Shown piece by piece: positions 8,472 to 17,067 of a stretch of DNA of 64,000 bases. Below the pieces are notes generated by a model. It did no database searches, was not told where the DNA came from, and saw nothing but the letters and a program-made list of their open reading frames with translations. This DNA is from JAIVGV01 sp031425275 (GTDB lineage: Bacteria; Acidobacteriota; Blastocatellia; Pyrinomonadales; Pyrinomonadaceae). Positions within the stretch are counted from its first letter, which is position 1. Each line of letters starts with the position of its first letter. The translations under genes and the position numbers were made by a program. The stretch covers positions 12,905-76,904 of the forward strand of contig JANPJA010000043.1 in assembly GCA_031425275.1 (NCBI GenBank), written 5' to 3'.

Positions 8472-8804
8472 GAGTCGGCAAATCCTCCGTTTGAAGTCGG
8501 GCGTTTAAAGTCGAGGTTATCTGCGGCGGACGGCGCGCGCGGGCCGCGGCGGTTTCTTGTAACCGTTGCGAGGGAGCCTTTCCTCAATTTAATAGCACAA
8601 CTCCGGCCCCCGTGTGGAGTGCGCGCGGGCGGCAGAGGGCGGCGGAGGGCGGCGCGGCCGGGTAGTTTGTTGGCTTATCCGGCGGCGTGCGGTAGAGTGT
8701 GCGCGCGCCGGGGCGGCGGGGCCGTCGAAACGAGGAGGGCCGCGCCGCCGCAAGCGCGAGAACTCAAGACCGCGATCTGAGATTCTTCCCCGACAAATTT
8801 CCGC
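8472..8804. promoter_or_regulatory. Divergent intergenic region
   Basis: 333 bases between a leftward and a rightward gene. It must hold two promoters, but I see no clear -35/-10 pair. A GGCGG-rich imperfect repeat lies around 8630-8660. No gene was found here. Confidence 0.3.
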
Positions 8805-9767
8805 ATGTCGTCCGACCGTTTCATCAACCAGCGGAAGAGCGCGTGGCAGCGGCTCGAAGAGCTGCTCGCGTCGCTCGACCGCACCAGTTTGCGCCGCCTG
8901 CAACGCGACGAGGTGCGCGAACTGGGGCGCAGCTACCGCCGCACCTCCTCCGACCTCGCCATCGCCCGCGCCGAGTCGCGCGACCCGCGCCTCGTCAACT
9001 ATCTCAACAGCCTCGTCATCCGCGCGCACGGCCGCATCTACCGCGCCGAGGCCGCCGACGGCTGGCGTCGGCTGCGCGACTTCTACGCGCGCGACTTCCC
9101 CGCCGCTTTCCGCCGCACGTGGCGCTACACCGCGCTCGCCTTCCTCGTCTTCCTCGTTTTCCTCGCCGCGGGCTTTTTCCTGACGTGGCGCGACGCGGAC
9201 TTCTCCGAAGCCGCCGGCATCCCCTTCGCCTTCCGCGACCAGGTTAACTCGGGCACGCGCTGGTGGCAGTCGCTCAATCAGGCGAACCAGATCGGCGGGG
9301 CCGCCATCATGACGAACAACATTCAGGTGATGTTCAACGCCTTCGCCCTCGGCGCGCTCTTAGGAGTCGGCACGCTCTACGTCATGGCCTTGAACGGCCT
9401 GAGCATCGGCGCGGTGCTCGCGCTCACCTACCGCGCGGGCTTCGGCGGCGAACTCGTCGCCTTCATGGCGGGGCACGGCGTCATCGAACTCACCTGCATC
9501 TTCATCGCGGGCGGCGCGGGCCTTTTGGTCGGCAACGCCGTCCTCGCCCCCGGCGACCTCTCGCGCTTCGACGCGCTCCGCCTGCGGGGCCGCGAGGCCG
9601 TCCACCTCATCATCGGCTGCGTGCCGCTGCTCGTCGTCGCCGGCATCATCGAAGGTTTCATCTCGCCCGCGCCCATCTCGCCCGCCTTCAAGTACGGCGT
9701 CGCCGCCGTCACCGGCCTCGCGCTCTACGCCTACCTGCTGCTCTCCGGGCGGGAAGCGGCCGACTGA
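8805..9767 (+). CDS. SpoIIM/DUF95-family integral membrane protein
   Basis: 320 residues. A soluble helical N-terminus (1-100, rich in Arg and Leu) precedes about five membrane segments. The signature is the NNIQVMFNAFALGALLG segment, then LNGLSIGAVLAL and FMAGHGVIELTCIFIAGGAGL, typical of the stage II sporulation protein M family. In non-sporulating bacteria these proteins usually occur near RDD, MoxR and DUF58 genes; such a cluster exists 16 kb away but not next to it. It is probably a membrane organiser or transporter-like partner. It precedes a glycosyltransferase by 9 bases. Confidence 0.85.
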   Translation: MSSDRFINQRKSAWQRLEELLASLDRTSLRRLQRDEVRELGRSYRRTSSDLAIARAESRDPRLVNYLNSLVIRAHGRIYRAEAADGWRRLRDFYARDFPAAFRRTWRYTALAFLVFLVFLAAGFFLTWRDADFSEAAGIPFAFRDQVNSGTRWWQSLNQANQIGGAAIMTNNIQVMFNAFALGALLGVGTLYVMALNGLSIGAVLALTYRAGFGGELVAFMAGHGVIELTCIFIAGGAGLLVGNAVLAPGDLSRFDALRLRGREAVHLIIGCVPLLVVAGIIEGFISPAPISPAFKYGVAAVTGLALYAYLLLSGREAAD

Positions 9768-9776
9768 TCGTAAGAC

Positions 9777-10778
9777 GTGCCCGACAGCTTCTCCATCGCC
9801 ATGTGCACCTACAACGGCGCGCGCCACCTCGCCGCGCAGCTCGCGTCGCTGTCGGCGCAGACGCTCCCGCCCGGCGAGCTGGTGGTGTGCGACGACCGCT
9901 CCGAGGACGAGACGCGAGAGATCGTCGGCGAGTTCGCCGCGCGCGCGCCTTTCCCCGTCCGCCTCCACGTCAACGAACAAACCTTGGGCTCCACCAGAAA
10001 CTTCGGGCGGGCCGTCGGCCTCTGCGCGGGCGAACTGATCGCGCTCTCGGATCAAGACGACGTGTGGCTGCCCCGCAAGCTCGAACTGATCGCGGCCCGC
10101 TTCGCCGCGCGGCCGCGCGCGGGACTCGTCTTCACGGACGCCGAGATCGTGGACGAGGAATTGCGACCCACGGGCCGACGCATGTGGGACGGGGTGGGGT
10201 TCGGCGAGCCCCAGCGGCGGCTGCTCGGACGCGGGCGCGCCCTCGACGTGCTGCTGCCCGGCTGGACGGTGACGGGGGCGACGTTGGCCCTCCGCGCGAA
10301 GTTCACGGGACTCGTGCTCGAAATCCCCGACGACCTCCCCGTCATCCACGACGGCTGGATCGCGGCGGTCATCGCGGCGGTCGCCGACGTGGAATTCATC
10401 GCCGAGCCGCTCGTCAAATACCGTCAGCACCCGCGCCAGCAGATCGGGGCGCCCGACAAGGGCGCGGCGGCGGCGGAGGCGGCGGGCGGATCGCTGCTGG
10501 GCGGCATGGCGGAAGCCGCGCGCAGGGTCAACGACTACTCTCACCTGATCCGGATCGCGGGGCGCGTCAGGGCGCGGCTCTCGGAGCGCGAGGGCTTCCC
10601 CGGCGCGGGCGGCGCGCTCGGGCGGCTGGACGCGCTCTTGCAGCACCTGCAAACGCGCGCCGACTTGCCGGAGAGCAGGCTCGGTCGCTCCGGCTGCGTG
10701 CTGCGGGAGTTGCTGACGCGGCGCTACCACCTCTACTCGAACGGCCTCTCCAGTGCCTGTAAAGATTTACTCGCCTGA
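9777..10778 (+). CDS. Family 2 glycosyltransferase
   Basis: 333 residues with a GTG start. GT-A fold motifs are clear: IAMCTYNGARHL at the start, VVCDDRSEDET (nucleotide-binding), and SDQDDVWLPRKL with the DxD metal site, typical of rhamnosyltransferase-like enzymes. A later HDGW segment may carry the catalytic base region. No membrane segment is evident, so it is a cytosolic enzyme adding a sugar to a surface glycan. It is the first gene of the polysaccharide cluster, cut off from the rest by the inserted 1.96-kb element. Confidence 0.85.
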   Translation: MPDSFSIAMCTYNGARHLAAQLASLSAQTLPPGELVVCDDRSEDETREIVGEFAARAPFPVRLHVNEQTLGSTRNFGRAVGLCAGELIALSDQDDVWLPRKLELIAARFAARPRAGLVFTDAEIVDEELRPTGRRMWDGVGFGEPQRRLLGRGRALDVLLPGWTVTGATLALRAKFTGLVLEIPDDLPVIHDGWIAAVIAAVADVEFIAEPLVKYRQHPRQQIGAPDKGAAAAEAAGGSLLGGMAEAARRVNDYSHLIRIAGRVRARLSEREGFPGAGGALGRLDALLQHLQTRADLPESRLGRSGCVLRELLTRRYHLYSNGLSSACKDLLA

Positions 10779-11008
10779 AGGCCGCGTGGGCGAACCGTGA
10801 CGCGCGGCGCAATGACGTGGGAGCGGACGCGGCGCACATCGAAAGCCGCGCCCCCGGATCGCAATTGGCGGGCCGGCCGGCCGAGAATAGGCACGGCCTG
10901 AACAAGGGCGGGCCGATCACGTCGAGACCCGCCGACGGCGGATGGCGTCATGGATTAATTTGCAGTCTGTGCCGCTTCTTTACTATGCGAGAGCTTAGCT
11001 GTCAGTAT

Positions 11009-11044
11009 GGCTTTGCACAAATATTCAACGTCGAATGAATTAAT
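11009..11044. repeat. Left terminal inverted repeat, TIR-L
   Basis: 36 bp beginning GGCTTTGCACAAATATTCAA and ending GAATTAAT. The single mismatch to TIR-R is at position 21 (C here, A in the other copy). The preceding 10 bases are one copy of the direct repeat. Confidence 0.88.
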
Positions 11045-11074
11045 GTGGAAATCCATAGAGACTAAACTGCCCTT

Positions 11075-12922
11075 ATGAATGCAAAAAAGAAAAAGGAATT
11101 AGCAGTAAATAACAAAGAGCAACGGAAAACTCTTGGCGCTCTGCATTGGGTTTACCAAAGGGCAATGTCCGATTTTGCCCAAAAGCTATTTAAGTATCTT
11201 GACGAAGCTTTGCGTCCGCGCTTCTTTATCGTCGGGATACCGCAGAATCAATTGCATGTCTTTTGGCTTGAGCCTTCTGAAGACTCCGGGTACACGCCCG
11301 AATCCTTTGAGGGGGTTTTGCATTTGGCTAAAGAGATTGAAGCAGAGGAAGCTGCTAAGAACGCGTGGAAGAACCCCTCACGGCAGAATAAAGAAATTAA
11401 AATTTCGGCCAAGTCAATCCAAAGTGCCGTCGAGAAGACCTTGAATGATAAAGATACGAAATTTGTATCTTACTGTGCAGAGCCGGCGACAATTGGCGAA
11501 TACGAGGTTTGTTGTGTCCTTCAGTTAGAAGAACATGCCTTTCACAGCAACTACTCCGTGCCCATTCAATGGAGGGGCGAAGCACGTCTTTCCGGGTCGC
11601 TGATTGACGCGACAGCCGTCGAGTTCCTTCGAGTATGTCGGACCGTACTGAGCGGCCCAAGAAAAACGCTCAACCTGCTAGACCCTCTTGGATACAAACC
11701 CGAAGACGTATTACGAATGGGCGGCAGAACGTGCATGTTGACGGCTAATCACATCGGAGCGGGTACGACATTCGACGACATCAATGAACTGTCTTGGAGA
11801 GCGCACGAGGGTGAGATTGCGGCCGGTGAGATATATTTCATTCATTCGGATGATGCGTACCTCGACATGAAGATCGAATTTAAGAACCCTCCGCGTCTAT
11901 CGGACATAGATGCAGCGCGCAAATTGATCGAAATGGCGGGTGCAAAACGCTCCGAACGAGACGCGTTGCGCCTTGTCAGTCACGGCCATGAGATTAACGG
12001 GATAGGCGGTCTGAAAAAACTCAAGGACAGATACAAGAGCTATGACTCGGATGTGTTCATAGTCAGGTTCACCGGGTATTACAAATGGGAGTTGTGGCAT
12101 AAAGACGGCGATATCCGGGGGCATAAAGATGGCGGCATCATGATGCAGGTCGCCAACGGCGTCCCTTCATTACCGCGTCCACCGCTCGTTGAAGAGACGT
12201 TCAAAGACACTGTTTGCAGGACCTTCACGCAGACAACGCCCAATGTAGATGCCCTATGGCACATAGTCGAAGCCGCTCGGGAGCAAGGGCATGGAACCAT
12301 GATTGTTATATCGAGCGCCGCTGCAGAGGAGGCAGATCGCTTAGCAGATCAAAGCACGGTGTTAAAAAAACCGGTGAAACTCGTCGGGAAGCTTCTGAAA
12401 GAGACTTTATTGATGATGACTTCAATCGACGGGGCATTGTTGTTAGACCCAACAGGCACATGCTACGCGGCAGGCGTTATCCTCGACGGCACTGCCATCA
12501 AAGGAAAGGGAGAAAGCTCTCGCGGGGCAAGATACAATTCGGCAATCCGATATATTTACGGAGCGAAGACTGACTTAAGTAAAGGTCAATGTCTAGCAGT
12601 CGTTGTCTCGAAGGACCGCAAGATAAATCTCGTGAGGGAATTACGCAAACGAATTGTTCGCTCCAACATTACCCAGCAGATGGAAAAACTTCGCGCGGCG
12701 GTTGCGGGCAAAAGTGTGAAGGTGAAGGAGTATTACAAGGCGGTATTTTGGTTAAGTGACAATCGCTTTTATCTATCACCGGAAATGTGTCAGGAGTTGA
12801 ATCAACTGAAGGAAACAACCAAGGAGCGGCTTCTTAAGCAGGAGGGCGATGCAGCAACGCCAGGCGAATTCAAAGCTGACGGAGAAATGGATGACACCTA
12901 TTTCCTTGATGAGAGTAGCTAG
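11075..12922 (+). CDS. Sensor plus diadenylate-cyclase (DisA-N/DAC-like) domain protein
   Basis: 615 residues. The C-terminal part (about 405-525) is a DAC domain: DGALLLD (452-458) matches the DGA motif and RGARYNSA (483-490) aligns with the RHR motif of DisA. The canonical His and second Arg are replaced (RYN), so either a variant nucleotide chemistry or a binding-only domain is possible. Residues about 215-375 form a separate domain (GGRTCMLTANHIGAG; YYKWELWHKDGDIRG) like the predicted sensors fused to DAC domains in nucleotide-signalling conflict systems. No membrane segment. It is the only cargo of the TIR element and is A/T-richer than its neighbours. Confidence 0.72.
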   Translation: MNAKKKKELAVNNKEQRKTLGALHWVYQRAMSDFAQKLFKYLDEALRPRFFIVGIPQNQLHVFWLEPSEDSGYTPESFEGVLHLAKEIEAEEAAKNAWKNPSRQNKEIKISAKSIQSAVEKTLNDKDTKFVSYCAEPATIGEYEVCCVLQLEEHAFHSNYSVPIQWRGEARLSGSLIDATAVEFLRVCRTVLSGPRKTLNLLDPLGYKPEDVLRMGGRTCMLTANHIGAGTTFDDINELSWRAHEGEIAAGEIYFIHSDDAYLDMKIEFKNPPRLSDIDAARKLIEMAGAKRSERDALRLVSHGHEINGIGGLKKLKDRYKSYDSDVFIVRFTGYYKWELWHKDGDIRGHKDGGIMMQVANGVPSLPRPPLVEETFKDTVCRTFTQTTPNVDALWHIVEAAREQGHGTMIVISSAAAEEADRLADQSTVLKKPVKLVGKLLKETLLMMTSIDGALLLDPTGTCYAAGVILDGTAIKGKGESSRGARYNSAIRYIYGAKTDLSKGQCLAVVVSKDRKINLVRELRKRIVRSNITQQMEKLRAAVAGKSVKVKEYYKAVFWLSDNRFYLSPEMCQELNQLKETTKERLLKQEGDAATPGEFKADGEMDDTYFLDESS

Positions 12923-12931
12923 GGTTATCAG

Positions 12932-12967
12932 ATTAATTCATTCGACTTTGAATATTTGTGCAAAGCC
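12932..12967. repeat. Right terminal inverted repeat, TIR-R
   Basis: 36 bp ending TTTGTGCAAAGCC, the inverse of TIR-L with one mismatch. The next 10 bases are the second copy of CTGTCAGTAT. The repeat begins 9 bases after the DAC gene's stop codon. Confidence 0.88.
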
Positions 12968-13027
12968 CTGTCAGTATAAACACGAACGAGGGGCCATTGC
13001 GCCGCGCGAAACTTTTGTTGACGGAGC

Positions 13028-13885
13028 GTGATTTACTCGTTGGCTTTCAAAACTACAGATGCCGTGGTTGTCGCCCACCCGGGTCACGAAGTGCGGATTC
13101 ACGGCTGGCTCGAACGGGAACGCCCGCTCGTCTTCATTCTCACTGATGGACGGGGCCGCGTCGGCCAGCCGCGGATCACTTCGACGACCGAATACCTGAA
13201 GCGATTCGGGATGCGACCGGGTTGCATCTACGGGCGGTTTGCCGACGCCGAAATCTACCGGGCCGTGCTCCGCCGCGACTTCGATCTCTTCGTCGGTCTG
13301 AGCGAGGAGCTGGCCGAGGCGTTAATCTCCTCCGGGGTCGAGCGCGTCGCCGGCGACGCCTCCGAGGGCTACAACACGACGCACGACATCTGCCGCCTCA
13401 TCATCAACGCCGCCGTCGAGCTGGCCGGGCGGGCGGGCGGTCGCGCCATCGAAAATTTCGACTTCCCCATCGTCAACCGCCCCGACCACTGCCCCGAACG
13501 CCTGCGCCCCGGCTCGGTTTGGCTCCGCCTCGACGACGACGCCTTAGAGCGCAAGCTCTCCGCCGCCTTCGAGTTCTACCCGGAACTGGCCGCCGAGACG
13601 CGGGACGCCTTGCAGGGGAGAAATGAAGAGGACGTGACGGACTACTTCAAGCTCCACGACGACGCTCAGGCCGCGACCGAGTTGAGCGGCCTCGACATGT
13701 TCCGCGTCGAGTGCCTGCGCCCGGTCTCGGCGGGCGACGCGCCGTTCAATGGTGAAGTGCCGTATTACGAGTGGTTCGGCGAGAGCAGGGTCGCGGCCGG
13801 ACTTTACGATCAGGTGATCCGCTACCGCGAGCACCTCGCCCCGCTCGCCGCTGCGTTGCGCTCGAACGTCGCGAGGCACGGCTGA
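13028..13885 (+). CDS. PIG-L/LmbE-like protein of the polysaccharide cluster (tentative)
   Basis: 285 residues, GTG start with ACGGAGC upstream. The N-terminus VVVAHPGHEVRIHGWLE (14-30) mimics the HPDDE metal motif of PIG-L N-deacetylases, with GH in place of the two Asp. A later THDICR may be the second ligand motif. FILTDGRGRVG and CIYGRFAD are further conserved-looking blocks. The altered motif may mean a changed or lost activity. The next gene's ATG overlaps its stop, so the two are translationally coupled. The TIR element inserted about 60 bases upstream and has probably replaced its promoter region. Confidence 0.5.
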   Translation: MIYSLAFKTTDAVVVAHPGHEVRIHGWLERERPLVFILTDGRGRVGQPRITSTTEYLKRFGMRPGCIYGRFADAEIYRAVLRRDFDLFVGLSEELAEALISSGVERVAGDASEGYNTTHDICRLIINAAVELAGRAGGRAIENFDFPIVNRPDHCPERLRPGSVWLRLDDDALERKLSAAFEFYPELAAETRDALQGRNEEDVTDYFKLHDDAQAATELSGLDMFRVECLRPVSAGDAPFNGEVPYYEWFGESRVAAGLYDQVIRYREHLAPLAAALRSNVARHG

Positions 13886-15036
13886 TGGGCGGGCTTCGCG
13901 TCCTCATCACCAACCACGCCATGGGGCAGCGCGCGGGGACGGAGCTTTACGTCCGCGACCTCGCGCTCGGTCTCCTCGACCGCGGGCACACGCCCGTCGT
14001 TTACACCACGGACGTGGGCGAAGCGGCGCGCGAGCTGCGCCGCTCGACCGTCCCCGTCATCGACGATTTGGAGTTGCTCTCCTCCCCGCCCGACCTCATT
14101 CACGGCCAACATCACGTCGAGACGATGACGGCCCTCCTCCACTTCGCGCACGTTCCCGCCGTCTTCTTCTGCCACGGGTGGGTGCCGTGGGAGGAGACGC
14201 CGCCGCGCTTTCCGCGCATCCTCCGCCACGTGGCCGTTGACGACACCTGCCGCGACCGCCTGCTGTGGGAGCACGGCCTGAGCGAATCGCGCGTCCGCGT
14301 GATCCTCAACTTCGTTGACCTCGAACGCTTCCGGGCGCGCTCCCCGCTCCCGCCGCGCCCGGCGCGCGCCCTCGTCTTCAGCAACGGGGCCAGCGACTCG
14401 ACGCACCTGCCCGCCGTGCGCGAGGCGTGCGCGCGAGCCGGAATAGCGCTCGACGTGGTCGGCCGGCAGTCCGGCCGCGTCGCGGACGCGCCCGAGCGAC
14501 TGCTGGGCGGCTACGATCTCGTCTTCGCGAAGGCGCGGTGCGCACTCGAAGCGATGGCGGTGGGGGCGGCCGTCATCCTCTGCGACACGGCCGGGGCGGG
14601 GCCGCTCGTGACGGCCGACGAGGTGGCTCGCCTGCGTCGCCTGAACTTCGGCGTGCGCGCCCTCCGGTACGAACTCCGCCCCGAGGTGCTGGCGCGCGAG
14701 ATCGCCCGCTACGACGCGCGCGACGCGGCCGAGGTCGCGCGCCGGATTCGCGCCGACGCGGGCCGGGGTCAGGCGGTTGACGAGATCGTCGAACTCTACC
14801 GGGAGATAATCGCCGAGCACCGGAGCGGCCCCGCGCGCGACGCCGACGCGGAGGCCCGCGCGACGGCCGCCTACCTCCGCTGGGCCGCCGCCGACATGAG
14901 AGAGCGGCGCGAGTTATACCGGAAGAAGTTCGAGGACTTCGAGAACTCGGCGCCGGTGCGCCTCTATCAGCGGCTGCGCGGCGCGCGCCTCCTCGGCCCC
15001 GTGGCGCGCCGGCTCGCGCGCAAACTCGCGCCCTAA
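13885..15036 (+). CDS. GT4-type glycosyltransferase
   Basis: 383 residues from the ATG that overlaps the previous stop (TGATG). A GT-B fold is indicated by LRVLITNHAMGQRAGTELYVRDLA at the start, VFFCHGW, and ILNFVDLERF (the hinge after the N-terminal domain). The C-terminal domain has EAMAVGAAVILCDTAGAGPLV, which replaces the usual E-x7-E donor site in degenerate form. It probably transfers a sugar in O-antigen or capsule synthesis. The acidic and Arg-rich C-terminal helix may contact the membrane. An upstream extension to 13771 would overlap the previous gene heavily and was rejected. Confidence 0.75.
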   Translation: MGGLRVLITNHAMGQRAGTELYVRDLALGLLDRGHTPVVYTTDVGEAARELRRSTVPVIDDLELLSSPPDLIHGQHHVETMTALLHFAHVPAVFFCHGWVPWEETPPRFPRILRHVAVDDTCRDRLLWEHGLSESRVRVILNFVDLERFRARSPLPPRPARALVFSNGASDSTHLPAVREACARAGIALDVVGRQSGRVADAPERLLGGYDLVFAKARCALEAMAVGAAVILCDTAGAGPLVTADEVARLRRLNFGVRALRYELRPEVLAREIARYDARDAAEVARRIRADAGRGQAVDEIVELYREIIAEHRSGPARDADAEARATAAYLRWAAADMRERRELYRKKFEDFENSAPVRLYQRLRGARLLGPVARRLARKLAP

Positions 15037-15084
15037 AGCCAAGGGCATGAGATCGTCACAGGGATTTGAATCAGGTGTCAGCGA

Positions 15085-16056
15085 GTGAGACCCGAGCTAT
15101 CTTTCGTCATCGTCAACTGGAACGGCGGCGAGCTGTTGCGCCGCTGCCTTGAGAGCATCGCCGCGCACCCGCCCGGCTTGCCCTACGAGGTCGTCGTCGT
15201 CGATAACGCCTCGACCGACGGCAGCCGCGAGTGGCTGCGCACGAATGAACCGGCCCGGCTGCTCGCCGGCGCGACCTTGCGCCTCATCGAGTGTGCCGAC
15301 AACCTCGGCTTCGGCCGCGCCAACAACCGGGCCTTCGCCGCGACCGGCGCGCCGCTCCTCTTCCTCCTCAACGCCGACGCCGAACTCCGGCCCGGGGCCT
15401 GCGACGCGCTCGTCTCGACGCTGCGCGGTGACGCGCGCGTCGGCGTCTGCGGCCCGCGCCTCGTCAACCCCGACGGCTCCACGCAGACGAGCGTGTGGCG
15501 CAACCCGCCCGCCGCGTGGGCGACGTTCCTCGCGCCGCTCACGCCTTACCGGCTGCCGCCGCGACGCCTGCGCGGCGAACTGCTCCTCGCCGAGCACTGG
15601 GCGCACGACCGGCGGCGCGACGTGCCGATGCTCGGCGGCGCGGCCCTCGTCGTCCGCCGCGAGGTCGTCGAAGGGGTGGGCGGGTTCGACGAGCGTTTCC
15701 ACATGTACGGCGAGGACAACGAGTGGTGTCTGCGCGTCGCCCGCGCGGGGTGGCGCATGGTCTTCGAGCCGGCGGCCGTCGTGATGCACCACGGCGGGCA
15801 CAGCTCGCGCCAGCGTTGGACGGACGAGGAAAAATTGCGCGCGCAGACGGAAGCCTTCTTCCTCTTCCAGCGCACTTGCCTCACGCGCCGGCAGGCCGCG
15901 GCCAACCTGCTCGCCTCCACCGCGCAGCTCTCGCTGCGGCGCGCCCTGCGTCGGCTGCGCGGCCGGCCCGCCGACGACTTGGCCCTGACGCTCCGCCTCC
16001 ACTTAGGAGAGTTGAAGCGGTCGCTGCGCGAGTCGGGCGGAGACGACGAAGCGTAA
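15085..16056 (+). CDS. Family 2 glycosyltransferase (rhamnosyltransferase-like)
   Basis: 323 residues, GTG start. The motifs LSFVIVNWNGGELLRRCLESI, VVVVDNASTDGS, GFGRANN and LLNADAEL (DxD-type site) define a GT2 enzyme of the rhamnosyl/N-acetylglucosaminyl type. MLGGAALVVRREVVEGVGGFDE followed by EDNEWCLR is the acceptor-side ED motif. A cytosolic enzyme of the surface-polysaccharide cluster; it has its own start 48 bases after the previous gene. Sugar specificity cannot be read from the sequence. Confidence 0.88.
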   Translation: MRPELSFVIVNWNGGELLRRCLESIAAHPPGLPYEVVVVDNASTDGSREWLRTNEPARLLAGATLRLIECADNLGFGRANNRAFAATGAPLLFLLNADAELRPGACDALVSTLRGDARVGVCGPRLVNPDGSTQTSVWRNPPAAWATFLAPLTPYRLPPRRLRGELLLAEHWAHDRRRDVPMLGGAALVVRREVVEGVGGFDERFHMYGEDNEWCLRVARAGWRMVFEPAAVVMHHGGHSSRQRWTDEEKLRAQTEAFFLFQRTCLTRRQAAANLLASTAQLSLRRALRRLRGRPADDLALTLRLHLGELKRSLRESGGDDEA

Positions 16057-16208
16057 CGTGTGACGAGGCCGGCCGCGAAGAGTCCGCGCCCCGGCGAAGC
16101 GAGCAGATTTAAGCGAGACCGCTTGACTCCGAACGCCGCTTCGCGGAAGTTATCACGTCACGTCCGGGCGGCCGGCCATTCGTGCCCCGACGTGCGGCGG
16201 ACTAATTG

Positions 16209-17060
16209 ATGCCTAACCCCGACAGCCATTCATTACCAGACCAGCCGTTATACAGGAACGCGCCGGGCGGCTCGTGGACGATCCTCCATCTCAAAAACCT
16301 CTGGGGGTTCCGCGAACTGCTCTACTTCCTCGCGTGGCGCGACGTGAAAGTGCGCTACAAGCAGACGCTGCTGGGGGCGGCGTGGGCCGTCATCCAGCCG
16401 CTCTTTTCCATGCTGGCCTTCACGCTCATCTTCGGCCGGCTGGCCCGCATCCCGTCGGACGGAATCCCCTACCCGCTCTTCGCCCTCGCCGGCCTGCTGC
16501 CGTGGACGTTTTTCGCCAACGCCGTGGCGGGCAGCGGCCAGAGCCTCGTCGGGAACGCCAACTTGATCACGAAGGTTTACTTCCCGCGGGTGATCATCCC
16601 GTGCGCGGGGGTGGGGGCCGGGGTGGTGGATTTCGTGATCGCCTTCATCGCCCTCGCGGGGCTGATGACGTTTTACGGGGTCGGGCCGACGTGGCGGGTC
16701 TTGATGATCGTGCCGCTCGTGGCGTTGACCGTGGCGGCGGCTCTGGGCGTCGGCCTGTGGGTGTCGGCGCTCAACGTCAGGTATCGCGACGTCCGGCACG
16801 CCTTGCCGTTTGTGCTTCAGCTCTGGTTGTTCGCCTCGCCCGTCATCTACCCGTCGAGCCTCGTGCCCCAGAAGTGGCGTTGGGTGCTGCTGCTCAACCC
16901 GCTGACCGGGATCATCGAAGGATTCCGCGCGGCCTTGTTTCCCCAGAAAGAGTTTGACTGGACTGCCCTCGCCGCCTCCGCTGTGATCACGCTGGCCCTG
17001 CTCGTCTATTCCGCACACGTGTTCCGGCGCATGGAGAGAAGTTTCGCCGACTTCGTTTAG
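16209..17060 (+). CDS. wzm: Polysaccharide ABC exporter, permease subunit (Wzm/ABC-2)
   Basis: 283 residues from the ATG at 16209; a TTG one codon earlier is also in frame. It has an amphipathic N-terminus (LWGFRELLYFLAWRDVKVRYKQTLLGAAWAVIQPLF), which is the ABC-2 signature, and six hydrophobic segments. The motif SPVIYP and the final NPLTGIIEGFRAALF are typical of O-antigen, teichoic acid and capsule exporters. It pairs with the ATPase that starts 7 bases later to move lipid-linked glycan across the inner membrane. Confidence 0.92.
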   Translation: MPNPDSHSLPDQPLYRNAPGGSWTILHLKNLWGFRELLYFLAWRDVKVRYKQTLLGAAWAVIQPLFSMLAFTLIFGRLARIPSDGIPYPLFALAGLLPWTFFANAVAGSGQSLVGNANLITKVYFPRVIIPCAGVGAGVVDFVIAFIALAGLMTFYGVGPTWRVLMIVPLVALTVAAALGVGLWVSALNVRYRDVRHALPFVLQLWLFASPVIYPSSLVPQKWRWVLLLNPLTGIIEGFRAALFPQKEFDWTALAASAVITLALLVYSAHVFRRMERSFADFV

Positions 17061-17067
17061 AGCGCAG

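Larger units (their letters stand above)
11009..12967 (+). mobile_element. Transposase-less TIR element (mobile insertion cassette type) carrying a DAC-domain gene
   Basis: The element is bounded by 36-bp terminal inverted repeats (11009-11044 and 12932-12967) that match at 35 of 36 positions, starting GGCTTTGCACAAATATTCAA. The 10 bases CTGTCAGTAT occur as a perfect direct repeat immediately outside both ends (10999-11008 and 12968-12977), as a target-site duplication would. The single gene inside runs from 31 bases after the left repeat to 10 bases before the right one. No transposase is present, so movement would need one acting in trans, as in known IS231 mobile insertion cassettes. The interior is visibly A/T-richer than both flanks. 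Confidence 0.85.

Noticed and set aside
9360..10730. Leftward frame across SpoIIM and GT2 genes
   Set aside because: Arg/Gly/Ala-rich, no motif, and it covers two real genes on the other strand.
11009..12967. DAC gene as a transposase
   Set aside because: No DDE, HUH, Ser or Tyr recombinase motif is present; the motifs are those of a DAC domain, so the gene is cargo.
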